Origin: Clostridium sp. CAG:167
GTDB lineage: Bacteria; Bacillota; Clostridia; Lachnospirales; Lachnospiraceae
NCBI GenBank assembly: GCA_000433735.1
Contig: HF998355.1
Coordinates: forward strand, 65,745-92,857
Reading direction: 5' to 3'
DNA length: 27,113 nt
Below the pieces are notes generated by a model. It saw nothing but the letters and a program-made list of their open reading frames with translations, made no database searches and was not told where the DNA came from. Both the position numbers and the translations under genes were made by a program. Shown one piece after another: positions 22,496 to 27,113 of the stretch (positions are counted from its first letter, which is position 1; every line of letters begins with the position of its first letter).

Positions 22496-22885
22496 CTATT
22501 TAGGCTGTTTGCTGCCAGCCGGCGCCGCTTTCATTACTTCCTTCCAGGTGTCCCGCATTTCACGGATATACTTCAGTGCATCCTCTACAACCGCTATATC
22601 TTTGCTCATATTGGCCTCTACCAGTCTCCGGTAAATATAATCGTACACACGGTCAAAATCTTCCCATACCGGGTACTTGTGATCCAGCGTCACCCGAAGT
22701 TCGGTAATGATGTCCTGAGCCTTTTTCAAATTCACATGTGCTTTTTCCATGTCCTTTTTCTCAATACCGATAATCGCAATATTGCAGAACTTGATCGCTC
22801 CGTCATACAACATCAAAGTAAGTTCTGCCGGCGATGCTGTCAATATTGCATTACGCTGATACGCATTAATGGTATCCTGATTCAT
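22496..22885 (-). CDS. fliS: Flagellin chaperone FliS, 129 aa
   Basis: Binds the disordered C terminus of flagellin and prevents premature assembly. The family pattern is clear: NAYQRNAILTASPAELTLMLYDGAIKF near the N terminus and VYDYIYRRLVEANMSKD in the middle, over the usual length. ATG at 22885 follows AAGGAG. In B. subtilis FliS also enhances FliW release from flagellin, linking it to the FliW-CsrA pair in this locus. Confidence 0.95.
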   Translation of the reverse strand: MNQDTINAYQRNAILTASPAELTLMLYDGAIKFCNIAIIGIEKKDMEKAHVNLKKAQDIITELRVTLDHKYPVWEDFDRVYDYIYRRLVEANMSKDIAVVEDALKYIREMRDTWKEVMKAAPAGSKQPK

Positions 22886-22927
22886 ATATAATCTCCTTAT
22901 TTAAGCGAATTTTATGCAAATTCCACA

Positions 22928-25078
22928 TCAACTGCTGAACAAACCGGACATAGTACTCTGCTGGGACTGCAATTTGGCAAGAGCCGTCTCCATGGCAGTA
23001 AACTTGGAATAATAAGCATCTTCCATTTCTGCCAGTTTGTCCTCCCAGTCTTTGATGTCAGACTCATAATCTTTCACATCGCTCTTCATCTTGATGTCAT
23101 TGTAGAAAGTCATGGAACTGCTGTATTTGCTTCCTGCCATCTTATCACTCATAGTCTGGCGAAGATTACCGAACACACCCGTCAAAGTAGCAATAACTAC
23201 ATCCGGATTTTCTTCCAATGCTTTCTTCAATTTATCGTCTTTCGCAGAGTACACACTGTCATCCGGATCACCATAGATATGAAGGAGTCCTCCCTCTGTA
23301 TAGTCTGTGGATGTCATGATTCCCAGGCTGGACAATGCATAAGTTCCGCCGTCATACTCTACTGTCGTCTGCATGGCACTGCGCATAGCGTTGATAATAC
23401 TTCCCAGTGTAGAGTCACTGCGAAGAAGGGAATTTTTGATCTTTGTCTCCCATTCTTTTACTTCATCATCTGACATAGCCTCTTTTTCCTGGCTGGTCAG
23501 CGGCTCATAGCCTTTCGCCGAGTCAGCATTATACAGCGTATTCATCTCTTTCATGACAGAATTATACTCTTTCAGGAAACTCTTAACAGAGTCATAGATT
23601 GCATCTGTATCTGTTGCTACCGAAAAAGTAACCGACTCATTTTCCTTGGTAACACTGGTGAGACTGATCTCCAATCCGTTGGCCGATACGACAGAAGAAG
23701 AGGATGTAAGTTCTGCACCATTCAGGATGATCTTACTGTCAGATCCCTCGATCAAAGCCATACCTGTCGGAATGGATGTATTGGCACTGTCATTGGCTCC
23801 GCCATTTACTGTCACCTTGCCGTCTGCATCTACGGATATATCTGCCAAACCAAGACTAGTCAGGGCAGAACTGCTCAACGCCTCATTACGGTCTGTAACA
23901 GATGCATACTTCTCTGTATAGGCAGCCATTCTCGTTTTTTCACTGTCTTCATCTACACCATCCATACCGGTAAACGCTTTCACGCCGGATGAATAATACT
24001 TGCTTACAGCCTTCTCACTGAAATCTGCCATATCTGCTTCTGTTTTGCCCGAAAAAGCAGCTTCTTCAATCTGCAGTTTCACATCATCCTCCTTCAACTG
24101 GGAACTGATGTAAGACACCGTATCCGTGTCCGCCTTTTTGGCAACTGCTTTATCATAGTCTTCCTGTGTCTTGCCTGTCTTCAGATTTCCATCATCATCC
24201 AAGTATGTATTCTTCAGACTTTCTCTTGCTTTCTCTTCGTACTCACTGTACTTCTCGCTGTAAAGTTTCGCCTTTACATAGGTCTCTGCTGCTGTATCAG
24301 CAGACGCTTTCTTTGTATCATATGAAAGTTTGGCAATGGTATCCAGTGCCTTATTGTAGTCATCTGTGCCTACTCCGGAAGTCTGCAAAGCCTGCATGGC
24401 CTCATCAAAACTGGCTTTGTTGGTGTTGGACATATTGCTGTACCCTGCCGCTTCGCAAAGCGCACCTCTTGCCGTCACCTCCGCATTGCTAAGTCCGGAA
24501 GTAGAAATGGAAAAAGTATTGGCAACGCCACTGTCTTTACTACTGATGAAGATTCTCTTCTGAGCATCATCAAAGCTGGCATTCAAGCCGGCATTCTGCA
24601 ATGCAGAAGTAAAATCTTTCAGCGTAGTATCTGCTGTTACAGCAAACTTGGTAGTTGTTCCACCTGTAGTAATACTGATCTCCTTGTTCAACAGAGACGA
24701 ATCCAGATCTACTAACTTATCCGTAGCAGAGGCATCAATCTTTGCTCCGGTAAGATACTGGGCTGTGGCAATATTTTTTACTTCCATGGTATAACTTCCG
24801 TTTACCGCATTGGTCTTTGCAGAAACACTTGCCTTGCTGGTATCGGAAATCGTTGTTTTCTTGGTCTTATAAGCAGTAGATAACTGCATCTTGGTAACAA
24901 AATTGTTGTACAGACCTGTCAGTTTCGTATTCAGATCTGCCCACTTTGTCTGAGTCCACTCCAATTTTGTCTTTGCCTTTACCACTTTATTTTTCTTCAG
25001 GCTCTGGGCGGACATCAATTCCTTTACAATGGCTTCTGTGTCCATTCCGGAGGACAATCCACTCATACGAATTCCCAT
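22928..25078 (-). CDS. fliD: Flagellar filament cap protein FliD, 716 aa
   Basis: Filament-capping protein. The N-terminal FliD_N domain (MSGLSSGMDTEAIVKELM, then WTQTKWADLNTKL) and C-terminal FliD_C domain (around 480-716, with VKSFLKEYNSVMKEMNTLYN, LRSDSTLGSIINAMR and a final coiled coil) are intact. The middle (about 200-430) is an acidic, Lys/Ala/Asp/Glu-rich low-complexity insertion making it longer than the common 450-550 residues; this is surface-exposed cap domain and is usually variable. ATG at 25078, seven bases after AAGGAGG. Confidence 0.95.
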   Translation of the reverse strand: MGIRMSGLSSGMDTEAIVKELMSAQSLKKNKVVKAKTKLEWTQTKWADLNTKLTGLYNNFVTKMQLSTAYKTKKTTISDTSKASVSAKTNAVNGSYTMEVKNIATAQYLTGAKIDASATDKLVDLDSSLLNKEISITTGGTTTKFAVTADTTLKDFTSALQNAGLNASFDDAQKRIFISSKDSGVANTFSISTSGLSNAEVTARGALCEAAGYSNMSNTNKASFDEAMQALQTSGVGTDDYNKALDTIAKLSYDTKKASADTAAETYVKAKLYSEKYSEYEEKARESLKNTYLDDDGNLKTGKTQEDYDKAVAKKADTDTVSYISSQLKEDDVKLQIEEAAFSGKTEADMADFSEKAVSKYYSSGVKAFTGMDGVDEDSEKTRMAAYTEKYASVTDRNEALSSSALTSLGLADISVDADGKVTVNGGANDSANTSIPTGMALIEGSDSKIILNGAELTSSSSVVSANGLEISLTSVTKENESVTFSVATDTDAIYDSVKSFLKEYNSVMKEMNTLYNADSAKGYEPLTSQEKEAMSDDEVKEWETKIKNSLLRSDSTLGSIINAMRSAMQTTVEYDGGTYALSSLGIMTSTDYTEGGLLHIYGDPDDSVYSAKDDKLKKALEENPDVVIATLTGVFGNLRQTMSDKMAGSKYSSSMTFYNDIKMKSDVKDYESDIKDWEDKLAEMEDAYYSKFTAMETALAKLQSQQSTMSGLFSS

Positions 25079-25090
25079 ATCTGCACCTCC

Positions 25091-25504
25091 TTATCTTTTT
25101 TCATCTACTAAAATTCCGGCCATCTCCCACATTTTCTGAAGCATGTCTAAGGACTTCTCCGGCGGGATCTCCCGGATCACTTCATCCGTATCTTCGTTGA
25201 TCACTTTGATGGAAACACGATTTGTCTCTTTATGGTAGGAATACTCACAACGAGTATGCTCCATGCGGCGATTAGCACTGCGGACAGCATCATCAATGGT
25301 TGCTTCACTTGGCTTGTGCTCTTTTCCGTTCGTATCCGCTTCGCCACTGGCTCCGGAAGCCATCACAGTCCTTGTCATTGCTTCCGCTGCCTCTGAAACT
25401 GTCGTCGCTGCTGTGTGTACCGTCTCTGCCGGTGCACTAGTTACTTTGTGACTTTCCGACGCACTATAATTTGCGTTTACATTTGCGATATTTTCCATAT
25501 CCAT
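25091..25504 (-). CDS. flaG: FlaG-family protein, 137 aa
   Basis: FlaG proteins influence filament length and usually sit just ahead of fliD. The conserved FlaG domain is the last 60 residues: Y-x-x-x-x-x-T-N-R-V-S-I-K-V-I-N-E-D-T-D-E-V-I-R-E-I-P-P-E-K and the closing helix to GILVDEKR. The first 75 residues are an Ala/Ser/Thr-rich linker. ATG at 25504 is eight bases after GGAGG; the frame's earlier GTG at 25513 lies inside that ribosome site. Confidence 0.93.
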   Translation of the reverse strand: MDMENIANVNANYSASESHKVTSAPAETVHTAATTVSEAAEAMTRTVMASGASGEADTNGKEHKPSEATIDDAVRSANRRMEHTRCEYSYHKETNRVSIKVINEDTDEVIREIPPEKSLDMLQKMWEMAGILVDEKR

Positions 25505-25557
25505 ATCTAACACCTCCGTGTGTATTAAAAAGAAACATTTTCCCTAATCTATAGTAA

Positions 25558-25584
25558 CTATCGGCTATCCGTTTTCGAAAGTTA
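25558..25584 (-). promoter_or_regulatory. Sigma-28-type promoter of the flaG-fliD-fliS operon
   Basis: Minus strand: TAAC (25581-25584), 15 bases, then GCCGATAG (25558-25565), seven of eight bases matching the sigma-28 -10 consensus. It sits in the csrA-flaG gap; the predicted start near 25551 gives a leader of about 47 bases. There is no terminator after csrA, so read-through from upstream is also likely. Confidence 0.8.
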
Positions 25585-25606
25585 ACCCCTCTAACTAAAT
25601 TTGATG

Positions 25607-25837
25607 TCAGGCATTTTTCCCATTCATCATGTCTCCCAGAGCCTTTGGCCCCGGTGTATTCACAGCTGCCTGATTAGCCTCCTGGATCTGTACGTACAGC
25701 TCCTTGCGGTAGACCGGCACGCTTTTCGGAGCATCAATACCGAGTTTGATCTGATCCCCCTTGACTTCCAGCACCGTGATCTCTATATTGTCATTGATCA
25801 CGATGGATTCATTTACCTTTCTTGCTAATGCTAACAT
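25607..25837 (-). CDS. csrA: Carbon storage regulator CsrA, 76 aa
   Basis: RNA-binding dimer that blocks ribosome sites. It starts MLALARKVNESIVI at ATG 25837, one base after the fliW stop and eight bases after GGAGGG; the longer frame from 25873 lies within fliW. The RNA-contact residues near the N terminus and APKSVPVYRKELYVQI (about 36-51, with the conserved Arg) are present. The tail after residue 58 is longer than in E. coli, as in other clostridial and Bacillus CsrA proteins. Its likely target is the flagellin leader at 19948-20108. Confidence 0.95.
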   Translation of the reverse strand: MLALARKVNESIVINDNIEITVLEVKGDQIKLGIDAPKSVPVYRKELYVQIQEANQAAVNTPGPKALGDMMNGKNA

Positions 25838-25838
25838 A

Positions 25839-26294
25839 TCAACAGCCCTCCTTTTTTTCATTGAGGACATCATACACTTTGTATTTCACTTCATAATCAT
25901 CATTTTCACAGATGATCTGTGCTCCCTTGCGGGTGTCTGCATTGATGATGATCGGTGCTTTTAAGTTTACAGACATCTGTTTTACATCTTCCGGCACGGT
26001 CATGGTGGTCAAAATAACAAGATTCTCTTCTGTCAATTCACCTATATGTTTCAGAAGTTCATCTTCTACAACCGGGTTGTAGTCTTCTTTTACCAGCCAT
26101 GGCTTGATAACAGGCAGTGCAAAAGACGGTTCCTCTACGCTCTGGAGCCAGGAAATATTGCTGTCTTCTTTATCACAATCGTAAAGAATCGTAAACTTTT
26201 TGTACTCGCCTAATCCAATCAAGCCGTGTTCAAAAGTGAGAATCTTCTCTTCCGGAAGATCTACCTCTCCGAAAAATCTTGTTTTTACTAACAT
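25839..26294 (-). CDS. fliW: Flagellar assembly factor FliW, 151 aa
   Basis: Protein antagonist of CsrA that is sequestered by free flagellin. Conserved features: TRFGEV-like TRFFGEVDLPEEKILTFEHGLIGL, FTILYDC, SWLQSVEEPSFALPVI and the later VNLKAPIIINADTRKGAQI. Length is typical. ATG at 26294 follows GGAGAGG. It is directly upstream of csrA, the common fliW-csrA pair. Confidence 0.96.
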   Translation of the reverse strand: MLVKTRFFGEVDLPEEKILTFEHGLIGLGEYKKFTILYDCDKEDSNISWLQSVEEPSFALPVIKPWLVKEDYNPVVEDELLKHIGELTEENLVILTTMTVPEDVKQMSVNLKAPIIINADTRKGAQIICENDDYEVKYKVYDVLNEKKEGC

Positions 26295-26317
26295 ATGCTA
26301 CCTCTCCTTGCCTTCTT

Positions 26318-27113
26318 TTAAATGAAATTCAGTAGTGACTGTCCCAGAATCTTTGAAGTGGCATTTAAGGTTGCCTGGTACAAAAGATCTGCTTCGTTGA
26401 AATTAATATAGGCTTTACCCAAATCTGCATTCTCATTATCACTTTTTGCCTCATCTGTGTCGGTTCTCTGCTGCTTCAGTTTGTTTTCCGTCATCTGGAG
26501 ACGGCTGTAACGGGAGCCATGGTCTGCCAGGGCTACATTGATATCATTTTTCTGTCCCTGCAGCATAGTAATCGTGCCTCCCAGTGCTTTCTGAAGCACG
26601 GTGTTCTGCAGCTGGATCTGTGTTGTCAGCTGATCTTTCAATTCATTTAAGTCAGCCAGCTTGTCTGTGTCTCCTGCATTGCAGTCATCAATTCTCTTTT
26701 TAACTGCTGCCAGGTTCTGCTCCATTACATCCAGATCGTTGCAGATATTTGCCACTTCATCCACATGCCGGTAGATTGATGTGTTTATACTGTTGCATGC
26801 CTGTGTATTGACTACCAGGGTCTGGCTGAAGTTAATCTGATAACGGATTGTCTGGGTATCCGTCGTATTATATGTGATGGTCTTGCCTGTTCCGTTGTCC
26901 GTAGTTGTACAGTCAAAATAATGCTCCGGCCGGATCTGACCTTTGTTAAACTTCGTCTTCTCATATTCTACCTGGAGATCAGAGCCGCCACGGATCTTAT
27001 CGTAAATCTTATCTCCAAATACCAGTTCTCCTGTCTCTTCTACAAAGTAGATCTCATCGTCTCCCGGCTGAAGGTGTTCATTGAACACGGTGTCGTCTCC
27101 GATTTTTTTATTT
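26318..27113 (-). CDS. flgL: Hook-filament junction protein FlgL, 5' end cut by window edge
   Basis: The 264 visible residues are the C-terminal part; the frame is open to the right edge, so the GTG at 27088 is not the true start. The ending LGKAYINFNEADLLYQATLNATSKILGQSLLNFI is the D0-type helix shared by FlgL and flagellin. A coiled-coil stretch (about 130-220) precedes it. FlgL next to fliW is the common order. FlgK would be expected just outside the window. Confidence 0.9.
   Translation of the reverse strand, partial: NKKIGDDTVFNEHLQPGDDEIYFVEETGELVFGDKIYDKIRGGSDLQVEYEKTKFNKGQIRPEHYFDCTTTDNGTGKTITYNTTDTQTIRYQINFSQTLVVNTQACNSINTSIYRHVDEVANICNDLDVMEQNLAAVKKRIDDCNAGDTDKLADLNELKDQLTTQIQLQNTVLQKALGGTITMLQGQKNDINVALADHGSRYSRLQMTENKLKQQRTDTDEAKSDNENADLGKAYINFNEADLLYQATLNATSKILGQSLLNFI

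Noticed and set aside
1..27113. CRISPR arrays, tRNA or rRNA genes, integrase or attachment sites
   Set aside because: No regularly spaced repeats, no tRNA-like cloverleaf sequence and no integrase or phage gene were seen on either strand.

Overview
The window reads as chromosome of a motile Gram-positive Clostridia member, most likely Lachnospiraceae. The evidence is a clustered flagellar late-gene set (flgL, fliW, csrA, flaG, fliD, fliS, a FliT/FlgN-like gene, a Maf-type DUF115 glycosyltransferase, flagellin), strong AGGAGG-type ribosome sites, frequent GTG/TTG starts and fairly low GC. Every gene I can support lies on the minus strand, so transcription runs from the right edge (27113) to the left edge (1). 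Both edge genes are cut: flgL at its 5' end and an SDR reductase at its 3' end.

Right third (27113-19132): flgL (partial), fliW, csrA; then a sigma-28-type promoter (25558-25584) ahead of flaG-fliD-fliS-fliT-like-maf-orf78; then a second sigma-28-type promoter (20115-20141) with a long structured leader ahead of the flagellin gene. The leader carries two very good CsrA-type sites, one covering the ribosome site, which fits FliW/CsrA control of flagellin translation. A hairpin terminator (19048-19081) closes the flagellin unit.

Middle (19022-14547): an extended -10 promoter abutting that terminator starts a nonulosonic (sialic/legionaminic-type) acid operon: NeuC-type epimerase, NeuB-type synthase, NeuA-type cytidylyltransferase, a second and different NeuB-type synthase, and an unknown 147-residue protein. 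A terminator at 14343-14378 ends it. With Maf next to flagellin, the natural reading is glycosylation of flagellin with one or two nonulosonic acids.

Left half (14296-1): a dense 'acyl assembly' cluster: four SDR ketoreductase-like proteins, five small acyl carrier proteins, three KAS III-type condensing enzymes with intact Cys-His-Asn residues (one fused to a roughly 185-residue domain resembling a decayed reductase), a stand-alone amino-acid adenylation enzyme with a DltC-like carrier, an AAC(3)-fold acyltransferase, three GNAT-like proteins and a SAM methyltransferase. No malonyltransferase, dehydratase, enoyl reductase, thioesterase or phosphopantetheinyl transferase is visible. My inference is that the cluster builds short hydroxyacyl and/or (N-methyl)aminoacyl groups on carrier proteins and transfers them to amino groups of flagellar sugars. 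Pseudomonas flagellin glycosylation islands and the N-methylglutamyl legionaminic acid of Clostridium botulinum flagellin are partial precedents, but this gene combination is not one I recognise as described. Between the methyltransferase and the last ACP lies a recombination scar: a C-terminal KAS fragment joined to a methyltransferase fragment, showing that a KAS-methyltransferase module was duplicated and then collapsed.
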